A stretch of DNA of 64,000 bases, from assembly GCF_000003605.2 (NCBI RefSeq), contig NW_003110974.1:425482-489481 (forward strand), read 5' to 3'. The stretch's first letter is position 1; each line of letters begins with the position of its first letter. Position numbers and translations under genes: made by a program. Positions 1-11,264 of this stretch are shown one piece after another. The DNA comes from Saccoglossus kowalevskii. Its lineage: Eukaryota; Hemichordata; Enteropneusta; Harrimaniidae. The notes under the pieces are model-generated. The model did no database searches and was not told where the DNA came from. It saw nothing but the letters and a program-made list of their open reading frames with translations.

Positions 1-1369
1 ACCCAACTAAGCTTTCTTGAATCAATAATTATGTCAAATGACTTACAGCAGAAAAATAACACTGTAACGATAAACCCACCAATAACATGGCCATGTTTTT
101 TGAATTGCAAACCGATTTACACTGATTAAGCAATTCGAATAGTCGTTCCCAACACGGCCAGATGTAAGATCCAAACAACTGATATCAGGATAACTGAAAT
201 CACAAACAATAATAACATGACAACCTCCAGCATCTGCGAATATTGATATCAGAACTTTTGGAGCATATATATTATGTTAAAATGCAGTTCATTAGTAGTC
301 ACATTGTTAATGGTGTAGTAAATCCGAGTCTGTCAGTTAAACGTTTGACTGATTCGGGGCGTGAAAAGGTTTGATTATGAGTATTTTAAATTGTGATGGT
401 GTTATGTAACATTGACTTTGAGGAGAATATTTTTAATCAGACGTATTATGCGTAAAAACCCAACCACACACTGGTTGTTTCCAACTGCTCCCCGTTACTC
501 CTTTTTTTTGATCATCTACTTATATTCTATTTTCCTTTTCTATTCACTCCTCAAATTCTGATTAATGTAATATAGTCTTTATGAGTGCACAAATACTGAG
601 GTTGGATTGTGGAATCATGTGCATATATAGCTACTTATAGTAATGAGCCTTGCAACCCACTACCACTTAACTCTACTTGTTGTGATAAAGGCGAGGTTGT
701 AAAAAGTGAAATACAAATGGCCATCACAACATAATAATTATTACTATGTGGTACAATAAGCCAGTAATACAATAATGAACCACATATCTACAAATCCCAG
801 TCAGTGACAGAAGCCGAACTGGATTCTAAGCCTACCTGAGTATGATTACGCTGTCGAACAATTTCCTGCTTTTTGTCATGACTTGAACAAAAAGTATGAT
901 GAGATGCAATGTAATGCATCTAGTCTACACTGCCCGTGTCAAGCAATGGTGATGCAACAGGTTTGCTTGAACTACATGATAAACTGACTTCAGTGATAAT
1001 TCAGTATTACCCTCAACAGAAGTGACGTGTTCAACAGTCATGTCACTTACAAAAGTCGCCGATATTATATAAAAACAAATACGAACCCAGTGTGAAATAA
1101 TAAAAAAATATCCGACTTCTGTCGTTCAAGCTGCATATATTTTCTGTGGTAGATGATATTAAATTGCTTATGCAGATTAACACAATTATGGTGGTTTAGC
1201 CCAATACATTTTTTTGAAATCACTACCTCATCGTTGTTCTTCGTAAACTGAATCCAGTAACAAGTTGCATCAAATGCGCCTGCAGTCTCTTGTCGCTGTA
1301 TCATCTAATGCCTATGATTGTACTATCAATCAATACAACGAAATGATCACGTGTACACCTCTAGATGTA
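1..1369. other. AT-rich intergenic or intronic DNA
   Basis: I see no supportable gene here. A short minus-strand frame near 1209-1304 is flanked by AG and GT dinucleotides, but it is only about 55 nt between them, too short to call an exon. Confidence 0.4.
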
Positions 1370-2140
1370 TGTAATATGGATCTCATACATACGCCTTAAA
1401 AATCATTTAAATATTGAAGATTTTTCTACTAAACATAAATGAATTAGAGAGCTCTTGAAAAAATATTTACTGCGAATAATGAATTCCACGCATGCCTTGT
1501 ACATTAAATAATTTGCATATGTCATGCAGCGTACAAGTTAAATAGTCGTAGAGATGTTTATATTTTGAGAACAGTGGTATTTAATCTATTATCATTGAAA
1601 ATACCTAACTAATTGTCGACAACATTCCTACATGATAATCCTGTAATTGTCGAAATTACAACTACAATCTATATGCCTTTTTTTATTATCTTGATATTAT
1701 AGACACACACACAACTCAATACTGAAAGGTCCTGACGCGTTACACATCTAGAACTGTTTATATCCTATTTTTCTTGTTCAATATCAAAAGCCGGAAAACA
1801 AGCTATTTTTAGGTCGGTACTCATCAAACGCCTTAAATTGCACTTTATTTTTGATTAGTTAATTTAATGTCAAAGGTAATCGTGAATATATATTTCTTTT
1901 ATTCAATACTACACAGCCGTAGTAACAATTTATTTGGTTTCTATGTAACCTGATTGAAAAAGTGATGTTTTTAATGTGTATAATCAACACAAACAATCGG
2001 CGCAAACACAAACGTTCTGTAAATGAACCTTAAACCAGTAATAGCTCATCTATTCTTTTGCTGAATTCATATATTCAATTGAAGACGTAGTAGTAGTATA
2101 ACATAAAGGCTGTTTTTAAAATACGGTAAATACGTGATCA
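1370..2140 (+). repeat. Diverged tandem duplication, unit A (about 770 bp)
   Basis: This unit matches the following unit B in the same order and orientation. Shared landmarks include the stretch around 1780-1935 (AAAGCCGGAAAACA, then GTCAAAGGTAATCG, then a CCGTAGTAACAA block), which matches 3060-3215. The stretch around 1555-1620 (TGTTTATATTTTGAGAAC) matches 2293-2350. The units are heavily diverged, with many indels, so the duplication is old. No coding content was recognised. Confidence 0.6.
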
Positions 2141-2401
2141 TAAGTTTACCTTTATATGTATGTTCAATCACACTAATACATACGCGTCATTGCATATATT
2201 CCAGCATTCGAGTTCCCCTAAGCACAAATAAAACAGAGAGGCTTTGAAAAGAATTTCCCGAAAAATGTTATATATGTTATATACGTGTAAATATGTTTAT
2301 ATTTCAAGAACTTTTTAGTGCATTATCTTTTAAATTACCGACAGAAGTTAATTGGTGACTACATTTTCGAAAAATGTGGGTCCCTTATTTTTTACCTAAT
2401 A

Positions 2402-2406
2402 ATGGG
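2402..2406 (+). repeat. Target-site duplication, left copy (ATGGG)
   Basis: ATGGG immediately precedes the LTR start and is repeated exactly at 2898-2902, immediately after the LTR end. Confidence 0.88.
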
Positions 2407-2444
2407 TGTCGCATACGACTTATTTACCACTTCCGTGTCACTGA

Positions 2445-2457
2445 GAATGTTCTAGAA
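2445..2457 (+). promoter_or_regulatory. Perfect three-unit heat-shock element in LTR U3
   Basis: The sequence reads GAA-TG-TTC-TA-GAA: three alternating nGAAn units with 2-bp spacing, the canonical binding site for trimeric HSF1. It lies about 170-180 bp upstream of the TATA box. It is conserved base for base in the second LTR copy (52429-52441), although three other positions differ in that 64-bp segment. HSF binding is inferred from the motif alone. Confidence 0.65.
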
Positions 2458-2627
2458 CCGTACTGTGTCTGGGTGAAATATTCTAGATTTTTTTAAAAAA
2501 ACTGGTTGAATAGGTAATAGAACACTGTACGAGGCAATAGAAGGTAATGGAACATTCTAGCAGTTTATAGTAAATTCCAGACTCATTATGTATGCTGATG
2601 TAATGGTCTATTTATAGACAGTGTGGG

Positions 2628-2635
2628 TATATATA
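2628..2635 (+). promoter_or_regulatory. TATA box and initiator of the LTR promoter
   Basis: TATATATA lies 32 bp upstream of the A in TCAGATC (A at 2660), the usual TATA-to-start spacing. This places the likely U3/R boundary of the LTR. Confidence 0.6.
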
Positions 2636-3390
2636 GGGGAGTTGTTCAGCACTGAGTTCAGATCGGAGATCTCGTTGAATTGTATTGGAGTTTAAGTATC
2701 TAGTTATTGGAGTATTGGAGTTTTACCGCGTTATTGTACTTGATGTTTGCAGAGTATAATAATACCAGTACCAGTTGAAACCTCATCTGTTGGCTCCGTG
2801 TTCGTACTTTATCATCGCCGCCAGGGAAGTCTTTCTGGTATTTGAACCATCACACCTGTACTATATCAATTACGGTATTATTACGTTGCGTGTGACAATG
2901 GGACATTCCAAAACCAATCATACGTGTTGATCTACGTTTATTTGTGTTTACAACCACAAACTAGATGCAGTGTTTTTTCACTAATACTTGGAAAATAATA
3001 TAAAATAATACGCATGCCATGTAGGACAACGCCCTCAATATTCAATTTGTTTCCGTCAAATATCGAAAGCCGAAACACAACAAATACTGTGTCAGGAACC
3101 ATAACACACTGTAAATTGAACTATATTTTTTAATTTTAATTAAGTAAGTAAGTATATATCAAAGGTATTCGAGATTTTAATTTGATTTAATACCTCGCAA
3201 CCATAGCAACACATTGAATAAGTCATGTGTATACTATGAACACAAACACAAATGTTCAGAATATATATTATTACCAATAATAGCAAATTCATTACTTTTC
3301 TGCGTCCCTAAGCACGGTTGTAACTGTAATTGTTTTTAATTGACGACGCAATTAGTATAGCATAGGATATTAGGTCTTAAATAGTTTATA

Positions 3391-6300
3391 TTATGTCGAC
3401 AATGAATGAATATGAACAATGAATATTTAATGTAAACCATCTAATATGTTTAAGCTCATTTACGATGATGCCGTCATTGGCGGGAAAATTGACATTATAA
3501 TTACCTCCTAATTATTATCACATGATATAGATATACTAGTGAAAGCGAGAGACATAATTACAACTGAGTCGTAAACGTTCATTCTATGTACTATAATTGT
3601 ATGTACGTGGTTACTGCGCTGTATGGAGTATGGTATGTGGACACGGTGGTGCTGATGTGTACATTAATTTCTGGTGTATCCCGGTCGCCTTAACTACATC
3701 GACTAATCACAGAGCATCTTACATGGAAGATTTTCTGACTAGAGCATGCGCGAATAATCGTGCTTTCATGGTGGCAAATTATGGATTCAGTCTGCTGAGA
3801 AGTCGATCGGAGATGGTGATTTGACGATGCGGTAGGCAAAAACAATCGTGTGCCTGCCTTTTCTGGGTGTCTCATTTATCTTGAGAATGCAAACACACAG
3901 ACACACGAACCAGGAGTAGGCGTGAACATCTTTATATGGCAAAAATACCTGCACCTACAATTGTGGACGTGTACGTTGGCGGGGATATACACATTTCAGG
4001 GTTGAACTACTAGCCAATGACGAAACGCAGATTGAGACACGGTTCCTGAACACATTGAGACTGTGATTCAGACGAATCAGTCGACTGTTACTATAATTTA
4101 TATGTAAACCTAAGCTTGCATGCAATCTCGTGTTTATTTGTTAGTGATTTTGTCAATAAAACAAAAAAAACGCGATAGACTAGTCTAATGTAATCCATTT
4201 GACATCCAAAATGTTAAATAAAAATTCAACTCCATTTAAGGTGGCAAATAGTCAACGAAATTTACTTACATGTAATAGTTAGTTCACACAACAAACAGAG
4301 GTACTTGTTTTAGTCATTTATAAATAGCTCGTGCTAAGGATTAGACTCTCGTTGGCACGACAGAAGATCGGCGTAGTTAACGGTCCCGCAGCAAACATTA
4401 CGTGTTTTGCTCTAGGCTTTGACCGTTTTATGATAACGTACGTTGGTCCGATTTAGTTTTGTATCGTTATAAAATCAAACGTTATGCAAAACTCGCAGAC
4501 CAATCAGGCTATAATACTTGCTAGTATGGCTGGTTCAGCTGCAATTGTTGTTGTTGATCTCCTACGTTTGATCGCACCTAGCGTGTGCACCCGCGTTATC
4601 AAAGCAGTAGCTTACTTCTGAAACTGACATCTGCAAGTCATGCACCGAATAATCGATACCGGGTACCTCGCACGCTTTCATATCAAGCCGTCCTTGTTCA
4701 TGGCTTCACAACTGCAGGGTTTTCCGACGATTGCACTACTTATAACCTAATTACGGCAAGTTAAATAAAAAAATATAAATAAACAAAAATAACATAAACA
4801 AAACATATTTAAATTTTAAAAAATAAATATTAAGAAAACAAATTGAGCCTATATCTACATCGGATTGAACAGTGAACAACGCAAAATCCGAAGTCACATA
4901 TCAAACCATAATTTATAACGCTAGTATTCAAGTGGTTTCACACGTTTTTCCAAACGGCAATTAATGTGTGAAGTAATTTAATGGTGACCAATTTACTACT
5001 AACGAATTCGCTACTAAATTAAATTACTTTATGTTTAAATCAATCTTGGTCAACTTGATTACATTTGTTGTAAACTCCTCACACCCCGTCAACACACGTA
5101 GAACCAAGATCACACATAGTTCACCCTGAAACGCCCCCACATTATAAGTTTTGAAATTGAGTGTCATTTCAAAGTGTTATATGGCAATCGGGTGTTTTCA
5201 AGGTAGGCGCATTCAAAATAACACATGTCGTTTAAATAATAAATATTATAATGTTGATTAACGTAGCACTATTTTTGTCTAGGGCCGAAGGAGACAATGC
5301 CTAAATAAACATGACTGGTGACTTACGAAGACACTGGAAGTTCTGGGAAGTTGATTGCTGCTCTTACTGATGGAACTCATGTTGCTCATTATAATCTCAA
5401 GCTGTTTGTTGGTTGACATTCCCAGCGGAATCAAAATACCACGAATTGTTATAGTATCAAAAGCCGCGAAGGAGAGCTTTCAAGAGCTGACATCGACACG
5501 CTCGCATATAGTACATGGAAGTACATGGATTTTGCGGGGGGGGGACACATTTAGAAAATTTGTTTTGTACTAAAATGCGTTGAAATGCATTCATACACGT
5601 GATTGGCTATTTTTATTTAGTACACTAGTATCGCTGTAACTTATCTAGCAATATAAATCAGTGGATAATCATTAGTATTTACGGTAATTTGTGTTCTGTG
5701 TTGAAATTACATATGGTGTAATCATATTCGCCTTGTGGACTTGGGGTAGATTGATTATTTTTTTATTTAGTACGGAATATTGACTGTTAATGATGACTTG
5801 TATATGTCCGTTGGTCATGGCAAATCATATAATATATAAACTGCTGATTATAATATGTACTAATAACAGTTTGTATATATCAGTCGTGCAGTGACCTCGA
5901 TATCATCCGAGTTCGTTCAATAACCTAAAGGGGAACGTTTATTAGTAGTGCTCCTGTCGTTTATTTATAAAGACATTGTTTGGTTCTTGCAAGCTGTCCT
6001 TCTTTCAGCAGTGTGACTATAATTGCTGTTAGCAATAAAGATGGCTGTCATTCGATGACATTGGCAGTACCACACACTGGCACGCAGTACGATTTGTTTG
6101 CATATCCGGCCAGCATCAGGAAGTTTGCGGCTCAGACACTCAGACACAAGGTTATCGGCAATCATGGCTGGGAACATGGATGTGACTATCGGCCCAAACA
6201 TTGAAACGATCACGTGATACTATGCTAATACTCGTCGAATATTGTCACTTATATAATACTATGCACGTTCGCACATCAATACAGGAATCTCTAACGCAGT

Positions 6301-6740
6301 TAGTGAATAGTGAAAAATATAAACACTGAACCCATTAGTATAGCCTACAATCTAGTAGCGATTTATTTATGTCACACTGTAAAAAGACAATAATCATTAA
6401 CATGCACAATAACTAATTATAATTACAATCTCTAGAGTGAGGCCTATGAGTATGACTGCCTTTTGAGAAAATTAACATATTTGATATGTCGGCGGTAGTA
6501 TTAAATTGTAGCGGGTTCAATTGTCCTATGAATTTATCTTGGAAACGTTTTAGTCATATTAAATGTTAAATATTATATTATATTTGAAATTAAAATGGTT
6601 TGTATAATAAAAATTATTATTGAAAATTAATGGATACAATATTAAAAAAAACTGCAGAGCAGCTTTGTCGGGTCGAGGCTTGAAGGCTGTCAGTAGAATA
6701 TGCCTAAATATGTACTCACTGATATTATTTTTCTCAAAAG
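3391..6740. other. AT-rich DNA without a supportable gene
   Basis: There are a few small inverted repeats, for example AAGTAATTTAAT near 4971 facing ATTAAATTACTT near 5029. Frames of 74-82 codons overlap on opposite strands in a less AT-rich patch at 5965-6213, but neither shows a recognisable domain. Confidence 0.4.
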
Positions 6741-6749
6741 ATGTTTTGG

Positions 6750-7620
6750 TCATACATGCTATATGCAAAATAGCAAGTATATTAGTTAGTGCATTCATGA
6801 GACACAACTTCCCAAATTTGTGGTAGATATTCTTATTTATCAGTTAAAGAACTCATGAGAAACATGTTCCAAATTGTGACTATTTTTTGCAGAAAACCAA
6901 AGCTCACGTTCGGAACATGTGACAAGATAATTATGTTATTCCCCCTCGTACGAAGCTCTAGCCATGTATGCTACATGCTAAATATCGAGGTGATCATTTA
7001 AAGCACTCTTTAGAAACAAATATCCCAAATATTTGCCATTTTGTTTCTAAAATCATCAATGAAAGATGGCAGCCAAACCAAGGACTCGTGCACAATATTT
7101 TTGTCTTTTTGTAATTTTTGCTAAAAATTCAAGATGTGACTAATCTGAATTCTTTTTTAGCTGCTCGAAAGCATTTAATATAAAGATGTAATGTGGCAAA
7201 TTATCATATGTTCACATAACTTAGTAAATCATCAATAAAAACGACTTTCTGTTTCGAAGGAATTAAAAATCGCGACCAAGCCCCGTGACTAGCCATAGGA
7301 AGTTTTTTTTCGAAGTTGAATGTACTTCACATATATGTGCTAAAAACAAGTTTCAGTTCAATGTGTTTGGTGGTAATAAAGAAGATTTTCAAGCATTTCT
7401 TGCCGTTTTTTCAGAAAAGGCATGCCGTTTTGTGACCACTATTTTTATGGCCATAACAAAATCGGGTCGCCTAGACTCTCAATCTAAAATGGCTGCCAAA
7501 TTTCAGACCCATTTAGTTGACATGTTTTTCCAAACAGCGTGACGAAAAAACGGCAGAAGAAGAAAAGGGAAATCCGAATGATACAATTGGACTCCCAGCC
7601 CTGCAGATTTGCACTCCTTG
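6750..7620 (+). repeat. Old interspersed repeat with degenerate internal units
   Basis: A motif around 6750-6830 (ATGCTATATGCAAAATA, later CTTCCCAAATTTGTGG) recurs around 6966-7045 (ATGCTACATGCTAAATA, later ATCCCAAATATTTGCC), giving a spacing of about 210 bp. A phrase of the type AAGATGGCAGCCAAA at 7063-7078 recurs as AAAATGGCTGCCAAA at 7486-7500. The end, 7540-7620, has a purine-rich AAGAAGAAAAGGG stretch followed by GGACTCCCAGCCCTGCAG, a palindromic tail of the kind I associate with non-coding dispersed repeats. Short frames inside it are not convincing genes. Confidence 0.5.
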
Positions 7621-7812
7621 CAAAAAAACTTTAACAAAAACAATAAATCTATTAACATGTTATGCCTTTAAAAGTTTGTTAATGCTTCCCGATTTGTACT
7701 CATCAAATGCACTTGGCACACACAGATGAGTAAGTAAGTGATCTCATGTAGTATGTAGGCATACCTGCAGTGACACATCAATTATGAATTAAAAGAACAG
7801 TCAGCCTCAGGT

Positions 7813-7950
7813 GGGATTTGAACCTATGACAATTATGACGAACCCCATCACCTTTGTCAGCTTCATAGTGGGAATAGTATACTATTTGGTCTAGTGCTTA
7901 GCATGTATGTCTTGCATGCTGATGGTTGTGAATTAAATTCCCATAGTGGT
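7813..7950. repeat. tRNA-like (SINE-type) relic
   Basis: On the minus strand, 7824-7814 reads GGTTCAAATCC, a perfect Pol III B box. On the plus strand, 7887-7942 resembles another tRNA head and arm: TGGTCTAGTGCTTAGCA for the A-box side, then a degraded B-box-like GTGAATTAAATTCCC. Neither folds as an intact tRNA by eye, so this is likelier a tRNA-derived repeat relic than a tRNA gene. The two parts point in opposite directions, which suggests two insertions or a rearrangement. Confidence 0.45.
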
Positions 7951-8674
7951 ACTGTTGCAATAGTTCACATGAAATAGATGACAGTATTTACTTAATGTTA
8001 TTTCGAAATACAGTGACAAATTTTTTCCTGTTCTCTAACTTCTAACTGCCTCATTACCATATTTGTTCAGCTCACATTTTCAGTTGATTATTAACACTTG
8101 CAACATTTATTTAAAATGTGCAACATAATATGTAATGAGATTAAAAAGACTTGGACAAATGTAACACACAATAATGACAATGTGAGAGCTGCTGAGCCCC
8201 CCTGCCCTGTATAATAGAGTACTGCTCGGTATATTAAATCCGACATTGTTGCCAAACAAAAGCACCTTGGGGATGAGACAAATTATAGCTCAAAATGTCA
8301 TATATCATTGATGCAATAACAAAAAAACATCACCAAGACCCCCAAAAATACGATGAATAGCATACTTCTGGTTTTTTTTAATTAAACGTGCTACCAAACC
8401 ACGTGAACAACTGCCAACAAATTATCTGCCAAATAATTTCCCATAAATTCAAACAACATAAAGTGAGATCAAATATAAACAGGTTGCTAGCACTCGTACA
8501 ATATATATTTGTAATGTATTGAGGTTTTCTAAGCGCATTGCATGATAGGTACAACCTCGTTGTGAGTTCGGTAAGCAAAGTCACCGTCCATGCCAAGATT
8601 TGATTCCGATTTGAGCCCTATAAATTATAGTAGTAAGAGTGACTATATTACAGAGCGTAAAAGTATATGCTCAC
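7951..8674. other. AT-rich DNA, possibly the degraded 5' LTR of the next element
   Basis: No gene was seen. The last few hundred bases end in CA one base before a PBS-like TGG at 8675 and contain a TATAAAT at about 8619, so the region may be what is left of a 5' LTR. No second LTR was found to confirm it. Confidence 0.3.
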
Positions 8675-9250
8675 TGGCGACGAGGATATTCCACAACGAA
8701 GGAAATAGTGAGATGAATACGGAGAAAAACGCTATACCGAGTTTGAATGCTTAGCTGAATCATCTACGTTGGGGCTTCGCTGGTCAAGGTTGCTGACATC
8801 ATTTCAACTGTAGAAGCTGGGAAGGGCTAATTGTGAATAAAGACACGGAAAACTCGGTAAACAGAGGCGACGGGCATTACTATTACATTTGGCAGGCCTG
8901 ATGTACAGGACATATTTTTTACATTTCCGGTAACAGGTGAACCAATTGATTATGTTGCCGCCGTCACACCGCTGAATACCTTTTTTGTGCCTCAAGTAAA
9001 CCCAGACGTTCCACTAAATAGCACAGAAATAAGGTGAGAATGTACAACAATTCGTCACTTGTGTACGAAAAGCAGCGAGTAAATGTAATTTTGCTGCTGC
9101 CAACGCTAATCACACCAAGGTCGGAAACTGCTGGAGGAAGGTTAGGGGTTAAACTTTGCACGCACACTCGTAATGGCAGACCAATGTGAGAAAGTTGAAG
9201 AGCCAGTGATAGATATGTTTGTCTCAGCCAGAAATCCTCTGTCAACCTGA
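8675..9250 (+). pseudogene. Decayed Gypsy-type retrotransposon leader and gag
   Basis: TGGCGACGAGGAT at 8675-8687 looks like a primer-binding site directly after a 5' LTR, as seen in many Gypsy-type elements. Gag-like fragments follow in three frames. The first, RRRALLLHLAG, is at 8865-8897. A second fragment follows a frameshift, from 8900 to a stop at 9035-9037, and contains DVQDIFFTF and YVAAVTPLNTFF. A third, ENVQQFVTCVRK, begins at 9036. This order matches the conserved capsid-like segment of Gypsy gag: a helix rich in Leu and Ala, then VQDIF, then an EtVeqFvtrLR-type helix. Frameshifts and stops show it is dead. Nothing recognisable as protease, reverse transcriptase or integrase follows, so the element is truncated. 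Confidence 0.65.
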
Positions 9251-9600
9251 CCTCAAACCCCTACGCCTATGTGAAGGTCGAACTTTTGGTATTGTGGATG
9301 AATTCGGGCGTGTAATGAATCATAAAGTAATGCAGTGGCTACACCAAATGTTATATGGCAGGGGTGATCTTGAATTGGTCAATGAGCCTGTTGTTTTCCA
9401 CTTATACAGTCACTTTGACAACAAGGTCATTATAGCCATCCAAACGGCCTGTCAATAGTGGCACAAAACCTACACGAATCTGCCCTGTGCTTTTTACAAA
9501 TATATACAGGTACAATGGTGTAGTGGGTGACAGGTGGTTTCACATAAACAACAGCTGATAAAACTTCTATTAAGTGGCAAAACATTAAGCTACACTCGTG
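9251..9600 (+). other. Possible tail of the retrotransposon relic
   Basis: An 80-codon plus-strand frame ends at 9458, overlapping the end of the gag relic. Its product has no domain I recognise. It may be remaining gag or chance. Confidence 0.25.
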
Positions 9601-9720
9601 CCCGATATTTTGTCTAGCATTTAATGGTATTTGCGTTTACATCAATTGCTACCTTTGATACCAATGAATGTATACACATTCAATTATTATTCTGTTTATG
9701 TTGTGTGCGGAAATAGCAGC
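9601..9720 (+). repeat. Inverted repeat, left arm (about 120 bp)
   Basis: This arm is the reverse complement, with clear divergence, of 11265-11382. Shared words are CATCAATTGCTACCTT and AATGAATGTATACACATTCA here, and their complements near 11310-11345. Arms this long about 1.6 kb apart suggest either the ends of one element or two opposite insertions of one short family. A third, weaker match lies at 15685-15745. Confidence 0.65.
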
Positions 9721-9851
9721 TCGGTCACAATATTTGTGGTAATTGGGGCCAAAGAGGAATTACTGCATTGCCCATTCACAGCCTTGCATTTATATTATTA
9801 GAGAATTATAAGGTCAAGAGTGACACTAAACAGATGTTTGTCTGTTATGTA

Positions 9852-9879
9852 GAACAGAACAGAACAGAACAGAACAGAG
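9852..9879 (+). repeat. Short (AGAAC)n microsatellite
   Basis: About five and a half copies of the pentamer AGAAC. Confidence 0.85.
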
Positions 9880-9996
9880 CTGCAACATTGATGCTGGTCA
9901 GCTGGTGTGTTAAAAAACAATTGAGTTTAAATCAATATCGTACCAATGATTGGAAGTATGATAAGTTTGGCTGAACATTATTAAATTTACTAAAGT

Positions 9997-10229
9997 GATA
10001 ATATGACATTTTACATAGTGAAGCCATACTCTGTACACAATCCGTCTTCAGTCACTTCTGCAGCTTCATTCTATGTACAATTTAGGACTATTTCTGAGGA
10101 GCTTGGTTAGAGCTGTTGTTGATGCAAACATAAAGGTAATATTTCCAAAATAGTATCATGAATAGGTATTGCCCATGAGTTGGTGTAAAATAAGCATGAT
10201 AACAACGCTATGTAAAATGTCATATTATC
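9997..10229. mobile_element. Small non-autonomous element (MITE-like), 233 bp
   Basis: Perfect 22-bp terminal inverted repeats, beginning GATAATATGACA, occupy 9997-10018 and 10208-10229. The interior is AT-rich and non-coding. No convincing target duplication was found, so the superfamily is not assigned. It lies between the two arms of the larger 9601/11382 inverted pair. Confidence 0.6.
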
Positions 10230-11264
10230 GGGTAAGTGAATTTGTATTTTAGCATGGATTTGTAATTACGCCATTATTCTACGAGCTGCTAAATGTACGT
10301 TGTGACGGTGGTTTCTCAACAGAAAGCAGTCTGAGGCAACTGTAGGCATTACATCTACATATTGCATGTGTGCAAAATGCAAAATAGCCAATTTGAGTTT
10401 CAACTGCTATTGAAAAAACACTTATAAATACTGCATTTTTCCTGTGCAACATGTACACTAAAACGTCTGGGATTGTTGATTGGGTTTTTCACTTTTAACA
10501 AGTATTTAACACTTCTGGCATCATAGTCTTAGACTAAAATACGATAAAATAATTCCCGAACGTCTCCCCTTGGTGAAAACACCGCCTACATATTCGGAGT
10601 GTACAAATGCCCACGTAAAGCTATATATATTAAAAAGATTCAAACAACTTCTGTTCTGAACGGAAAATAAATTTTTGCTACAGTATATTTATAAGCTTAA
10701 CTTCTACATTGATAAATATACAAATACATTTTAAATGATATCTAACCATGCTTTTATTATTACATTAAAATAAACTTGTATCTATTGTATTTGTATCACT
10801 ATTGCCATGGTAACATCCATGTCAGATATCACTTTGAATGTACTCAAATATATATGAAAGATACTCTGAACAACTCAAACGATAGTAACACGCTCTTCAC
10901 GCTCAACACGTGTCACTTTCGATAAACTCGAGCTAAATGTTTAGCATAAGTTGTGTATTAATCAATGTGGTCCTGGCTTTACATATACTAGTGCTTTTTC
11001 AAACACATAACTGACTGTCTAAATGTCTGACTCAATATGAAAAGACTCAAAATTGTCAGGATATGTGCAAAAACAATTGGGAAAGCTTCTGAGAGATTAA
11101 TGAAGATACCTGAATCCATTTGCGCTCACCACGTGTACGCCAGGTTAACGAACGTATGTATAACCATTTAAATAACAAACGTTAAGGTTATCTTGGGTTA
11201 CCATCTTTAATAACTGTCAATGTAATATAATAAAATAGACAGACAATGTTAGATACTATCACCC
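10230..11264. other. AT-rich spacer between inverted repeat arms
   Basis: I see no gene, and no transposase remains are visible between the arms. Confidence 0.4.

Larger units (their letters stand above)
2407..2897 (+). mobile_element. Solo LTR of an LTR retrotransposon, with perfect TSD
   Basis: The element starts TGTCGCA and ends TGTGACA, giving the TG...CA termini and short imperfect inverted ends expected of an LTR. It is flanked by exact 5-bp direct repeats ATGGG (2402-2406 and 2898-2902), the target duplication left by integrase. It is 491 bp long and no internal gag-pol follows, so it is a solo LTR produced by LTR-LTR recombination. Inside are a three-unit heat-shock element at 2445-2457, a second GAA-nn-TTC pair at 2550-2557, a TATA box at 2628-2635 and an initiator-like TCAGATC at 2658-2664 (A at 2660). 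U3 would therefore be about 2407-2659, with R and U5 after it. A second copy lies at 52034-52479, about 95% identical over the 64 bp that can be compared. The length and 5-bp TSD fit Gypsy-type elements, but the family is not proven without internal sequence. Confidence 0.88.
2150..3390 (+). repeat. Diverged tandem duplication, unit B, interrupted by a solo LTR
   Basis: This is the second copy of the unit at 1370-2140. It is longer because a 491-bp LTR plus its 5-bp target duplication sits inside it at 2402-2897. Without the insertion it is about 745 bp, close to unit A. This orders events: the tandem duplication came first and the retrotransposon insertion later. Confidence 0.6.

Noticed and set aside
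1209-1304. Minus-strand mini-exon candidate (AG and GT borders around GAFDATCYWIQF)
   Set aside because: Too short and with a weak pyrimidine tract; splice dinucleotides at this spacing are expected by chance.
5965-6213. Opposed 74- and 82-codon frames in a GC-richer patch
   Set aside because: Both strands look equally protein-like, there are no clear splice sites, and no family was recognised.
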